Shown one piece after another: positions 20,972-32,394 of a stretch of DNA of 64,000 nt. Source of the DNA: Phytophthora colocasiae (lineage: Eukaryota > Oomycota > Peronosporomycetes > Peronosporales > Peronosporaceae); assembly GCA_018806915.1 (NCBI GenBank), contig JAGKQI010000088.1:558001-622000 (forward strand), given 5' to 3'. The notes under the pieces were generated by a model that saw only the letters and a list, made by a program, of their open reading frames with translations, made no database searches and had not been told where the DNA came from. Positions within the stretch are counted from its first letter, which is position 1. Every line of letters starts with the position of its first letter. The position numbers and the translations under genes were made by a program.

Positions 20972-22655
20972 TGACATGATGTAACTTCAGATTTTCTGGC
21001 GTCATGCTGCTGTTACCCAGTGATGTACCTGGTTACATTTGGTTTTGGAGAGGGAGTATGTGGGACGTGGCCGCACCCGTGCGACATCTGTGGAAGATTG
21101 TGGATAAACCTTCGCCTGACTGTAAAGGGGCCCAAAGGACCAGAAGTGTACTTCAGAGTGTGCACAACTCTGAAGGGCAACTACACTCTGTCTGGTCACC
21201 GGACTTTCCCCGACGATGAGTGCCTAAGTTCTGGCGGAAAGTCTCTCAGAAGAACGTATCTCTGAGAGACCTCATCCCGTTACCGTCCAGCGCGACGATG
21301 GATGGTTCAAGGATTCACAACATATACCCGCAGAGACCAAGTATCGCACGCTGGACGCCGCGCACCCGCGCAACCCCCAAGATCTTCGTGTACGTTGTAG
21401 CATTGGTGCTCCGTACTCTGGTTACTTACTCAAGATTCTGGTATCTCTAACTCTGAGTGACCAAGACTCTGAAAAACCAAGTGATATCAGACTCTGAAAA
21501 CCAGGATACCAGACTCTGAAACCACCGAAGATTCAAGACCATACTGAAACCAAGTGAACCCAAGTTCAAGTCACGCATTCAAGTGATTACTGACCTGCAC
21601 ATCCCCCGTAATGACGTCTCTACCTGTTAACCCATCGAGATCGGCTGCACAGACTGCATACTGAGACCAAGTCAAGATACCTGATACATACAAAGTCCAA
21701 GAGTACCTGAGATACGAAGACTGACTGCATAAAGGACGCAAAAGACGACAAGAAGAAGAGAGTTACCAGAGATATATGATAGTTATGAGGAAGATAAACG
21801 ATAAACAGAGTTCAATTTGCCGTGTAGCCCAGAAGTCGTTGTATTTCTGCCTGCAAGGCCACGTCAAGGTTTGGTGCCGTGTGATCTCTCGCCTATCCAA
21901 TCCCCTTAGGCGGAGATCAGGTAACGTAGAGACCTGAGAGGACCCGCCTATTCCATATCCTAGTTGGGTCGTTTGTTTTGTCTCTAGCGGTAGCCCATTT
22001 CATATTGCTCGTTTGGACAGGCTCTGGAAACTAGACAGTCGTTTTCAGAGTGCAAGGTAGACTGTTATATATAGCCGATTGTATTGGTTTATATTTTCCC
22101 TCTATATTAGAGGGTGGTGCGCGAACGTGAAGGGATACCAGACAGACCAGGTGTCTGGCAGCAAGTCCCTAGTTGACCTGGAGTGTTAGCCCACCGTTCA
22201 AGGGCCTAGAAAGAATAAGAACGGCTGTATATATTTGTATATTCCTGAACTCTGTATATTGGTTGTTTATCTCTGAAAGTCAGGTATCTCGGTTCTGGAT
22301 TTGTGATATTCAGACACCGATTTCAGACTTTCTCTGGTATATTAACCTCTTTCCGACCGCCGACTTCCTGGAAACCATCTTGGTTTCCAGAGATTCCGAC
22401 TCCCGAACGCTCCTGGAAGGATTTCCTGAATACCGACACCAGACTCCAAGGGAACCCCAACTTCTCTTCACAACACATTCTCAGACTCCGGCGAGGGTCA
22501 TATTTCCGAAGACAACGAACCCACGAGGATACCGCAAGGTACCACACGCCAACCTACCGTTGTACGACTCTGAAAACCCCTTTTCAGTAGTCGTATAACT
22601 AGGGTTCACTATACGCCCCCTGCTCCGCGACCAAAGTTTCACCGACTTCGCGACA
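20972..22655 (+). repeat. 3' LTR of element A (1684 bp), mosaic
   Basis: Up to about 21475-21607 it matches A's own 5' LTR. Beyond that it carries the variants of the A2 LTR (30609-32292), for example CCCGTAATG and AGATACCTGATACATAC, until near its 3' end, where it again agrees with the A 5' LTR. Confidence 0.92.
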
Positions 22656-22831
22656 AATATCATCGGTTTTACATGTCAAGGAATTTATTCTCAGGCAAAG
22701 GTAAGGTTCGCACGAGCTCGGATCGTTACAAATTGAAGCCGAAGAAGCCGAGGAAGTCTTCTGGCAGCTTACACAAACCAACACAATCGTCACCACCTCG
22801 GCAAGACGGAGCGCCTTCTCTTGCGATGTAG
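22656..22831 (+). pseudogene. piggyBac-like transposase relic, C-terminal tail
   Basis: After the AATA duplication the frame resumes the host transposase. The residues across the junction would read ...SWTCWDKY then HRFYMSRNLFSGKGKVR, ending in a basic, Lys/Pro/Ser-rich tail and TAG at 22829-22831. The join requires exactly one copy of the 4-bp duplication, which confirms the element A insertion point. Confidence 0.75.
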
Positions 22832-23323
22832 TAGTTGGTTAGATTTCAACATTGAAGTACCATCCTAAACATGAGTGAAACTGTATTGAATAAACTATTC
22901 TAAAGCACTGTGCATGACTTGAATTAACTATACTAAAGAGATGCGCATGTTACTTGAAATAACTATGGAAATATTAGCAAAGTCTGCTTCACTGTGTTGT
23001 GTATCAGGAATTTCTCCAAGTGCATTACTTAGATGGATACGCTACAGTCACATTCTGGTACAAGCGTGCTCGCGCCCAGCCGCACTGCACGCCATCTTCC
23101 TCGCCGCCATAAATGTGCGCTGATCGTAGCTTCTACAGCAACAACTACTAACGTATAATACCAATTAGTACGCCCCTATCGAATAGAGCGCTATTCGATT
23201 AAAGCGCTCTCTTGAAGGGCGTTGTATAAAAATTGAGCATATTCATGATCACAATGTCATCGAGAGTTTCCTTGAGTGACTCTATCTTTGCTTTAGTTCC
23301 ATCATCCACACCGCTTTCGCTCT
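22832..23323. other. Non-coding, AT-rich; short inverted repeat
   Basis: I see no gene. It should contain the 3' end of the piggyBac element. A 9-bp inverted repeat with a 4-nt loop (23178-23186 and 23191-23199) sits in a region where TACGCCCCTATCG is followed 30 bp on by a loosely inverted match. It may be a transposon terminus of the neighbouring pogo relic. Confidence 0.4.
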
Positions 23324-23940
23324 TTACATCTTCCTGCAGCTCCATTGCTGCCCAAACCTTCGAGCCGTAGACATCGTGTTTGGCAAAATGCTGTCACTGG
23401 AGTAGCTACCAAAGCCACACGCCTTAATGCACTTCTCCCCAACCTCTACAGGTGTTTCTTTCCAAACTTGTGAGACCCATGATGTCACCAAAGAAATATC
23501 CGGACCTCTTGGATTGGCTTTAGTGTATGTCACCTTATCAGATCGCTTTCATGGCTCGATCAGCTTCGATATCGAAGACTTGTAGATGCCCACATCACCT
23601 GCTTGTAGATACGGAGTAAGACCTCCAGGAATCACAGCCATTTTAATCGCTCTATCACTACAGCGCTGTGAGCTCGCATCGAGTGTACTGCCCAGGCTCC
23701 TGTACTACAGCGGGATAGATACAGTTGGGTCCCAGGTGAAGCCTAAGGTAAGAACAGCTTCATGAATGCCACGATCTGTTTTGACTGAGACTTGTACTGC
23801 TGATCTTCATAGGCTTCCCACAACCGAGGTGTTTTCGTATACCAGTCAAACCAAGTTGCAGGTGTTGTTTTTGACGCGGAGGGCACCATGGAGCCAGTAC
23901 AAGGCATAGAACCTACGTGCTGATCGCCAGCATCCACATG
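23324..23940 (-). pseudogene. pogo/Tigger-like DDE transposase relic (C-terminal half)
   Basis: Read on the - strand, fragments include TPATWFDWYTKTPRLWEAYE, then HSMRAHSAVVIERLK with the family's (L)DSMRAH Asp changed to His. Next come MAVIPGGLTPYLQAGDVGIY (the hallmark IPGG-T-LQ-D stretch, with its Asp) and SWVSQVWKETPVEVGEKC (the 'W..IP.E...F..CG' tail). There are at least two frame changes and stops. Only part of the element is present. The family is well supported by motif order; boundaries are approximate. Confidence 0.75.
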
Positions 23941-24152
23941 GGTACTTGGGCCTTCAGAACCCGTGATGCACTTCTCTAGCTCAGTAATAAGTGCAGTTTG
24001 CGATATGTTTTGCTTTGATAAGTTGGGCTATCACAGCATTGTGATGGTAGACTAACTGCATATCTAGCGTGAACGGTTCAGATTCTGAAGAAGAAGCCTC
24101 ACATACTTGTCAGCTCAACTAGATAAATGAAAAGCCAGGAGTTTAGACATGG

Positions 24153-25490
24153 TCACGTGAAGAGAAAAAATAAAGACACTGGCGCACCCGAGATGTACGG
24201 ACTCATAGGATATCGGTCGTTTACCTCGGGGAAGTGTCGGGTTAACGAGGCAACCAGTAGTTCTGCTAATTGCGGATCCATTGTGAGGTCCACGCTTGAG
24301 GCAAACAGCAATAGATTAAGGCCGCGGATCTTTGACGTGGTGGCGGGATCGAAGTCGGTTAGCGAAGGTATTGTCGGATTGTTGTCGCATTTCCAGTCAC
24401 TGAGTACCTTTGACACCTTTCTGTCTTCGTTCGTTGTGTTGAAAACATTGGCAAACGCCTTATTCGTCGCCGTCATGTTTCAACTACCCGGACCAAAGAT
24501 CCATTGAGGGGTCAAATTTTCGTTCGCGTTGGCGAACTAATGGAAAGAAAGACCCGGAGACACACCAGCCTTTTCCTGACGAAAGTTAGCGATCTTAAGA
24601 ACTCGATTGACGTACGGCTGCATCTTCAATGGAGCAGTCGAAGGGCGCTGCGATCTTGGTGTCGACGATGGATCGGTTGATCTTCGAATTGGAGTAGCAC
24701 TTCCGTCAACGCAATGCTGTCTGCCACAGAAGACTCGTCTGGCTCGTTGTCCCTGGCAAGATGCTTAAGGTCGAGAAATGGTGATACCGGATGCGTTTGC
24801 ATTGTCTTTGCCATGTCGATAGTGTGCAAGGGGCATGTAATGAAGGAAGTCTTGTCGGGAATAGGAAGATACCTTGTTCTGTGTTTGTCAGCGGAAGGAA
24901 GTGGACGTTTCTGGAAGAAACAGACATTCTGAGTAAACGCCAGGCCGGATGCTCGCCCGGATGCATACCACATGATGCCACGGAGAGCCGCGTCTTGGAA
25001 CTCCTTGGATGACGTCGCGTCAACGAATAACCCATCGACCAAAGAGTGTAGATCCGGCTTGGTGCATGCAGATGCCTTGGTCATTTCCTCGCCCTGCTGT
25101 CGCTTCATACAGTATCGCTCCAGGATCCTGCCCATCTTCTATAGACGCAGTTCAATGACGTTGCGGTACCGAGGATTTTTTTTTCAGTAGCCAGTTCTTG
25201 ACGTTATGATAGTAGCTCATGACGGTGTTTTTCTTGCGGAGTTCACCGCCTCGGCCTCGAGAGAAGATAAGCTACATCGCGAACCGGTCCATCAGCTTCA
25301 CAAAGGCTGAACTAACCTCATCACCCTGAAGTATAGAATACAAGAACTCGATCGTTGTGATTTCGGACGCGAGGAAGCCCTTGAAAGGGCTGATCGCAGT
25401 TATCTGCGCACGCTTGGTACTCTCCGGAGCAAGGTCTTGGAGGCTCATGTTTATCAAGTGAGATGTTTGGTTGTCTGCCAAATATCTAAA
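24153..25490 (-). pseudogene. Crypton-like tyrosine recombinase relic
   Basis: Four - strand fragments in order: an N-terminal part (25481-25272; KRAQITAISPFKGFLASE), MSYYHNVKNWL (about 25215), a core at 25135-24626 (QDAALRGIMWYASGRASGL, ITCPLHTIDMAKTMQ), and a C-terminal part at 24476-24153 (MTATNKAFANVFNTTNEDRK). This order matches a repeat protein family abundant in oomycetes that I recall as Crypton-type tyrosine recombinase. The position expected to hold the HxFRRGG catalytic motif is disrupted near 24545 (LSFH then a stop). The class is a judgement from memory of the family, not a search. Confidence 0.58.
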
Positions 25491-25763
25491 GTCTTGTGAT
25501 TTGTTTCAACCGAAAAATGTCTCGTTGCCGTTGCCGACAAAATGCGTAGGCCAAATGTCTGCAGACAGTTAAATAAAAGAGAATTTATTTCCCGTATTAT
25601 ATGGGTTAAACCTAACATTAAACCTTTTGTGAACAAGCGATGCATTCTGACCCTTTTGATGCCAATATACAAGATGAGAAGCCATACCGCCATCAAAGGG
25701 GCAGAATGCCCTGGTAGACTAACGTTCAATCCCAAACCCACCTGAAGTCGCGTCTTTGAGAAA

Positions 25764-27114
25764 ATGTTCCGGCTCGTGAACGTAAAACTAAGACTGATTT
25801 ATCATACTTTATTACAAACAAAATCCCCAATTCCACTTCATCCGCAGTTCCGATTACTTCAGCAAGCGATACTACACCTGGCGCGCATGCGGCAGGATCC
25901 TTGGCATTGTTGGCGGATCTGGCCTCCGGGCATGCGGAGGGGCGCTCCAACTTCGGATCCAAGACCGGAGCAGACGGGGTCTGGCCAACCAGCCGGGACT
26001 CAGTCTGCCGCCGGAACTACACCACCCCGTGGCGATCCCGAGCACTTGTCTGAACCACCGTCTGACTCTGAAGAAGATCAAGACCACAGCGGATGTACCA
26101 GCAAGGACCATGGTGGGAGTACCAGCCCAAACGCCGAATCCGAATACTCCAACGGGAACGAGGAAGACGAAAGTGGAGAGGAGGAGAGCGAAGAGGAGGA
26201 GTAAGACGAAGCCATGCGCGCAGCTAGGCAACGATCCATCTTGTCGGCTCGTCGTGAGTCCGGTCAAGTCCCCAAGGGCAGATCTGCCACCGTCTGTGGC
26301 CTCGAAGCCGCCCAGGAGCAGGGCCTCCCGACGGACCAATTCCTTCACCCTCCACCGAATCGCCCCCGCCGACACCTCCTCCTCGTGGTTCCCCGCCCCA
26401 TGGGCTCCGACCTCCTTTGTTTTCGGTTGCTTCTTTCATCCCAGGTTACGATCGGCTGCGCAATTTCGCTACCGCGGAAGTCGCGCCCTGGGATCCACAG
26501 GTGATGGGACAATACTCGATCGTGGGCCTGATCGCCAACACTCTGGCCAAGCGATTGCTGATTCCCACCGGCTGGCTGTTTCCTTCTCGGATGCAAGCCG
26601 GGCCATCGCCGACACCCGGTTCTGAATATCTCAACGAGCTGATCACGGGTGTGAACGTACTTGATCTGCTGGCCCGGGAGCCATGGAACGATCTTCACAA
26701 CCCGGGACCTCTCACGTTCGTCTTGCCCTCCAGGATAGAGAAGGGACGCCTCTTGCAGCTGTGGCAGCTACGTACCGGGTCCGGGAGGAGAGACACCGCC
26801 AGGCGTACTGGGAAGCCACCAACAATCTGGACATTACGGCCTCAATGCAGGCTGCGGATCTCACATCGCAGCAGTACTATGCTACTCGCAAGTCCCGCCG
26901 TGGTCGTGCCGGCGCGGCTTGCCTCGCCTCCTTCCCTGACATAATGCGAGAACAATGGTTCGACATCGACACCCAACCGGATCCGTTCTTCCTCCATCTT
27001 CCCGTTCCCACAGTGGATGTGGTTTGCGGGTACCCTGGCTTCGCCTCCCGGCACTCCAACCTGGCAGGCCCGACCCTGAATTTGGCGAAATCCGCCGATC
27101 TAATCGAGGCCTAG
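25764..27114 (+). pseudogene. Unrecognised decayed reading frame with acidic N-terminus
   Basis: GC-rich + strand sequence with protein-like composition in shifting frames. The segments are an acidic Ser/Glu-rich stretch ending at 26204 (SEPPSDSEEDQDHSG), a hydrophobic/basic stretch at 26350-26770 (MGQYSIVGLIANTLAKRLL, LNELITGVNVLDLL, FVLPSRIEKGRLLQLWQL) and a stretch at 26780-27114 (REERHRQAYWEATNNLDI, DIMREQWFDIDTQPDPFFL). At least two frameshifts. It faces and lies just 3' of element C's pol, so it could be an antisense accessory frame of that element or an unrelated gene. I do not recognise it. 27115-27527 holds no recognisable feature. Confidence 0.4.
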
Positions 27115-27527
27115 GAGCCATAGCGTAACCAGTATCGGGATAACACGGCCGACCATCCGGCCCACCGGATCCCTCGTCTAGCAGGCAAGTTCGACCCTCG
27201 CCCTGGTACCCCGTCTCCGTAGTTTGTGTTCCCGTTTCGGCTCGGCGACGAAGGTCGCGATCCCCTACCGGAAGATCTCAGACCCTTCACTTCTCTCGTA
27301 ACTTCACAATAACTACTTCGGTTGGCCTTTCGTCAATTCAAATCGTGGTCCACATCGACATTAGCTAGTCCGCATAGGATCCCTTTCCGCTGGCGTCGAT
27401 TGCCCTGTTTCAGATGCATATACACAAATATAAAATCATCACCCTGATCTGGATCTTACTCCACACCAGATTCGTCGATCACGACGAAGCAACCCAGTCG
27501 CTTCACCTGTCGACCACCTACACCTGT

Positions 27528-28760
27528 TCATGCGACTGCACCACGTTTCGGTTCACGTGATCCCACAGGAACGTACTTAGGGTAGCTCCACAGTTTTTTT
27601 TTGTTGAGATCTGCCTCGTCGACCCAAGTCGGTTCATCGTAGCCGACCAGGAACTCTCGGTATATTATGAAGTATCGGGTCCTCTTCCCACGCCACATGT
27701 CCGGAATTCGTTCGACTTCGTACTCACCCGCGTCCAGATCGGGGGCCCAACTGACCTCCGGCAACAGGGTCTCGTCAAAATCCGAGCGATCAGCTTCGTT
27801 CACGGTTAGCTCGACTCGGGGTCGGTCGGGGAAATTCCGCGCCTGTTTTAGCTTCGAGACATGAACTATCGGGAATATGTGATACCCGGATCCCGCGATC
27901 TCCAGCTTGATCGTGAATGATTCATTTTTTCTGCTACTCGGAACGGTCCAAGCACAGATGCGCCAACTTGCGCGCGTAACCTTCTCTCACTCGATCCAGG
28001 TATAGCCAGACCTGGTATCCGGCTTCGGTCTGGTGGGGATCGACATCCTCGTTATGCTGATTAGCTCGATCCGCGATCGCCTCCCGCAGTCGGGCATTGA
28101 CTTGTTCCCGCGACTTCTGGTTAACGTCAACCGCTCGGGCCCGCCAATGTCAAAATGTAGTACCAGGTCTTCACTTGAGTAAGGTGGAGCAGCGTACTCA
28201 TCCCAATTCTTCTGATCGAGATCTTGGACATACATTTTGATCGCTCTGGTTGCTGTCTGTACCATCCGTTCTACTGTTCCATTGGCTTGGGGTCGATACG
28301 CCATCGTTGCTCGCTGCCGTTGCCCTAATATGAAAGATCGAAAGAAATCGGACATGAATCCCAGTTCGCGATCATGCCGGATCATCTCGCTGGCCCCAAA
28401 CCTCCGGAACACACATTCCTCGTAGGACTCCGCAACTGTCTGGGCGGATCGGGAGGGGTTGGCCTTGGCGATCACATATCCTGTGAACAGACCGACCCAG
28501 ATCAACAACTCGGTATTATTCTTGTCGGACCTGGGCAGGGACGGTATATGATCCATCGCTATGATCTGGAACGGTTAAGTCGCCTTCAGGGTCCCCGGAT
28601 ATTCGCCCTGAATTGTGGGCATTTCCCGTCTCTCAATCCACTCACTTCCCTACGTTTCTCTGCACGCTTCGATAGAACCCTCTCCAGTGGAAATGATCTC
28701 AGATCTGCTGGTAAGTACGGCAAATCCCTTCATATCCGCCCTCGAGCGTCGTAGGATAAT
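27528..28760 (-). pseudogene. pol: Element C integrase and chromodomain fragments
   Basis: The integrase core at 28556-27987 keeps MDHIPSLPRSDKN (first D), MIRHDRELGFMSDFF (second D) and NGTVERMVQTATRAIKM (E), followed by frame decay. The chromodomain tail at 27803-27528 reads YEVERIPDMW and YDEPTWVDEADLN. It aligns throughout with element B's 6885-8515. Stops and frameshifts make it inactive. Confidence 0.82.
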
Positions 28761-28805
28761 GGTGTAAGACGTCGGGTTGTAACGTCTCAGGAACCACCAA
28801 CTTCA

Positions 28806-29378
28806 TCAATCGATCCCGATCGACGTTTCATCTCGACGTTGGGGGACAGTAAAAAAAAGATCGTGTTCATCCACCTCGTAATCGGACGCGATCCTACAGT
28901 AATGTAGGATCGCGATCCGCTTGGGTGAGGTTCGTGATGCCCGATCAGGTACTTCTTCAACCCCACAATCCAGACCTCTTAATTCTGCGCTCGCTTGAAC
29001 GGATCGATCCTCATCTCTTGGACTAACTCCTCCGGTACGGACGGCGGCGCCCGACCTCGTTCGAGCGGCTCGCGTGGTCACCGCTGATACTCGCACCACA
29101 CGATCTTCGGTCCTGGGGATCCGGATCTCGTCTAGTCGGTTTAGGGTGAAAGGTGACGATTCGTCGCGGACCTCGATACCGTCTTGGCGCTGCAGAACGG
29201 CACTTGCCAGACTATCTGCAATCCCGTTCCAGTCACTCTTCGGTTTTCCCGGTCCTCTATTCTTCAGTACTATCCGGAGCCCGAAACGGCATGCTCTCGC
29301 ATCTCCCCCCTCCCCCAGGATCGCCACTCGGGGTCCGATTAGGACTGATCGTGTTCGGTGACGTGTGAACTGGTTCAT
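28806..29378 (-). pseudogene. pol: Element C, end of second RNase H and linker to integrase
   Basis: Contains SDWNGIADSLASAVLQRQ, matching the C-terminal DSLA motif of the second RNase H in element B, then FTLNRLDEIRIPRTEDRV, matching B's linker. The upstream part of the RNase H is disrupted, and 29379-29597 bridges a deletion of RT. Confidence 0.72.
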
Positions 29379-29597
29379 CTTGGGGAGCGAAAGTGATCTT
29401 GACTTCAGGCAGATTGGCGGGTTAAACCCCGGATCGCGCTTCTAAGGTCGATTTTGACGAAAGATCACCGTTGATCCTGGTGGCGTCACTCCGGCGCAGT
29501 ATGGATCGCGGAGTGGTATAAGTTGGTCGTTCCACGGTTGGTCCGACGGCTCCCCCGCAATCTTCAGGGAGGTCGGCTCTTCATCCATTCTGCCACT

Positions 29598-30494
29598 CTA
29601 TGTACCTACGTGATCTAACGGACACGAACCCAGGACATTGGGGTACCTTTTCAACACCATTCCGACATAAAGTCGATGGTCAAGCCGTAAAATCTTTTCT
29701 CCGAGATTCGTGATCTTCATGTACCGTGTCCGACCCGGACCCTCGATTACAGTGGGTACCCACCTACCTCCTCTCGTTACCCACAGCTTCTCCGTTGCCG
29801 ACAAATTCACTTTCAACGTTGTTTCCTCGGACTTTTCCACTTGGATGCGGAAGTCTTCCTCCAACTTGACCGATCTCACCTTCTCTCCTTTCAATCTTTT
29901 ACGACCATTAAGCGGGATTCCAACCTCGATGGGTAGACACATCAATACTTTTGCAAGACCCATCCGGACCCCGACCGGGATCATGAAGTCCATGCCTAGG
30001 ATCGCATCTTGTCCGGAGAAGCCTCCGACCCAGATATCGAAGAAATATACCAGGTATCCTGCTAGCGTGATTTTGATCCTTGTTCTCCCTTCTGTGGTGT
30101 ACACATTATCTCCGATCCCAACGCACTCCTGTCTCGTACTAGTGTCAAAGGAGTGGCACCCAACCTTATGAGCAAAGGCGGTTTCTACGATGGATACCTC
30201 GGCACCGGTGTCCAGGAGCAAGATCGCTTTTAAGTGATTGATCTTGCCTGAGATCTTGTCTTGGCGGAACCATTTCCCTGTTGAGTGATACTTCCAATAG
30301 CCTCTGGATTATCCTTTCTTGAGATCCAATGCGACTTCCGCACCAGATCGAGATAACTCGTCCACCAGCAGTATACGTATGCAACTTACATGTTTTACCG
30401 CACAGACCCGATTTCTCCCTATCTTGACCACTCGACTTTTGTTCACGTATGCGTAGATGCAATACTCAGAACGCTGGCTCGTACCGGATTCCAA
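29598..30494 (-). pseudogene. pol: Element C pol N-terminus and aspartic protease
   Basis: The start MESGTSQRSEYCIYAYVNK parallels B's MNPVRDERSTSYIYAYVNK. An in-frame TAA interrupts after LDLKKG (near 30317). Protease motifs follow: LLDTGAEVSIVE, GQDAILGMDFMIPVG. Frame and order match B's pol residues 1 to about 300. Confidence 0.8.
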
Positions 30495-30507
30495 CCCGGC
30501 GAGCGTC

Positions 30508-30608
30508 CTAGTTTAACATCTTCTCCACCGTCTCGGGGAACAACCCGGCATGTCGAGTCGGATCGTACCACTTGCGAATCGGGTTGTAGAACTCTTCCAT
30601 GGGGCAGT
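30508..30608 (-). pseudogene. gag: Element C gag tail, cut by element A2
   Basis: Reads CPMEEFYNPIRKWYDPTRHA and ends EKMLN then TAG, matching the last residues of B's zinc-knuckle frame. It is truncated at 30608, where the A2 LTR begins. Confidence 0.8.
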
Positions 30609-32292
30609 TGACATGATGCAACTTCAGATTTTCTGGCGTCATGCTGCTGTTACCCAGTGATGTACCTGGTTATATTTTGGTTTCAGAGAGGGAGTTCGTG
30701 GGGCGTGGCTGCACCCGTGCGGTATCTGTGGAAGATTGTGGATAAACCTTCGCCTGACTGTAAAGGGGCCCAAAGGACCAGAAGTGTACTTCAGAGTGTG
30801 CACAACTCTGAAGGTCAACTACACTCTGTCTGGTCACCGGACTTTCCCCGACGATGAGTGCCTAAGTTCTGGCGGAAAGTCTCTCGGAAGAACGTATCTC
30901 TGAGAGACCTCATCCCGTTACCGTCCAGCGCGACGATGGATGGTTCAAGGATTCACAATATATACCCGCAGAGACCAAGTATCGCGCGCCGGACGCCGCG
31001 CACCCGCGCAACCCTCAAGATCTTCATGTACGTTGTAGCATTGGTGCTCCGTACTCTGGTTTCTTACTCAAGACTCTGATATCTCTAACTCTGAGTGACC
31101 AAGACTCTGAAAAGCAAGTGATATCAGACTCTGAAAACCAGGATACCAGACTCTGAAACCACCGAAGATTCAAGACCATACTGAAACCAAGTGAACCCAA
31201 GTTCAAGTCACGCATTCAAGTGATTACTGACCTGCACATCCCCCGTAATGACGTCTCTACCTGTTAACCCATCGAGATCGGCTGCACAGACTGCATACTG
31301 AGACCAAGTCAAGATACCTGATACATACAAAGTCCAAGAGTACCTGAGATACGAAGACTGACTGCATAAAGGACGCAAAAGACGACAAGAAGAAGAGAGT
31401 TACCAGAGATATATGATAGTTATGAGGAAGATAAACGATAAACAGAGTTCAATTTGCCGTGTAGCCCAGAAGTCGTTGTATTTCTGCCTGCAAGGCCACG
31501 TCAAGGTTTGGTGCCGTGTGATCTCTCGCCTATCCAATCCCCTTAGGCGGAGATCAGGTAACGTAGAGACCTGAGAGGACCCGCCTATTCCATATCCTAG
31601 TTGGGTCGTTTGTTTTGTCTCTAGCGGTAGCCCATTTCATATTGCTCGTTTGGACAGGCTCTGGAAACTAGACAGTCGTTTTCAGAGTGCAAGGTAGACT
31701 GTTATATATAGCCGATTGTATTGGTTTATATTTTCCCTCTATATTAGAGGGTGGTGCGCGAACGTGAAGGGATACCAGACAGACCAGGTGTCTGGCAGCA
31801 AGTCCCTAGTTGACCTGGAGTGTTAGCCCACCGTTCAAGGGCCTAGAAAGAATAAGAACGGCTGTATATATTTGTATATTCCTGAACTCTGTATATTGGT
31901 TGTTTATCTCTGAAAGTCAGGTATCTCGGTTCTGGATTTGTGATATTCAGACACCGATTTCAGACTTTCTCTGGTATATTAACCTCTTTCCGACCGCCGA
32001 CTTCCTGGAAACCATCTTGGTTTCCAGAGATTCCGACTCCCGAACGCTCCTGGAAGGATTTCCTGAATACCGACACCAGACTCCAAGGGAACCCCAACTT
32101 CTCTTCACAACACATTCTCAGACTCCGGCGAGGGTCATATTTCCGAAGACAACGAACCCACGAGGATACCGCAAGGTACCACACGCCAACCTACCGTTGT
32201 ACGACTCTGAAAACCACTTTTCAGTAGTCGTATAACTAGGGTTCACTATACGCCCCCTGCTCCGCGACCAACGTTTCACCGACTTCGCGACA
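30609..32292 (+). repeat. 5' LTR of element A2 (1684 bp)
   Basis: Starts TGACATGATG and ends CGCGACA. The first 600 bp differ from A's LTRs at about 15 places. The remainder is nearly identical to A's 3' LTR (one visible difference near 32216 and one near 32272). Confidence 0.92.
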
Positions 32293-32294
32293 AC

Positions 32295-32311
32295 TGGTGC
32301 GCGTGCCCGGA
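32295..32311 (+). other. Primer-binding site of element A2
   Basis: Same 17-mer as in A (3247-3263), 2 bp after the LTR. Confidence 0.8.
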
Positions 32312-32394
32312 TTTTTGGAATCGTGATATCACTGGATTTGAGAGTACAAGAAGAGAAAGAAGAGAAAGTTTCCTGTCAAGCGTCTATATTCAAG

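Larger units (their letters stand above)
1560..22655 (+). mobile_element. Ty3/Gypsy LTR element A, gag-only, inserted in the piggyBac relic
   Basis: Both LTRs start TGACATGATG and end CGCGACA. The 4-bp direct repeat AATA flanks them (1556-1559 and 22656-22659), and the flanks join into one continuous piggyBac C-terminus. A primer-binding site follows the left LTR and a purine-rich tract precedes the right LTR. The internal region carries gag only. Compared with relative A2 (30609-43000), the zinc knuckles, protease, RT, RNase H and integrase are missing, so A would have depended on enzymes in trans. Its gag is further split by element B. Confidence 0.93.
27528..30608 (-). mobile_element. Gypsy element C relic (relative of B, RT deleted)
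   Basis: Order on the - strand: end of Gag (30608-30508), protease (30494-29598), tail of the second RNase H plus linker (29378-28806), integrase (about 28760-27987) and chromodomain (27803-27528). Sequences align in order with B, but RT and the Ty3 RNase H are missing between about 29380 and 29597. A2 is inserted in its gag at 30609. No LTR was recognised. Older than B, judging by many frameshifts. Confidence 0.82.

Noticed and set aside
30595..30620. Resemblance of the C/A2 junction to the continuing gag sequence of B
   Set aside because: The A2 LTR start TGACATGATG is fixed by the two A copies, so the short similarity is coincidence.
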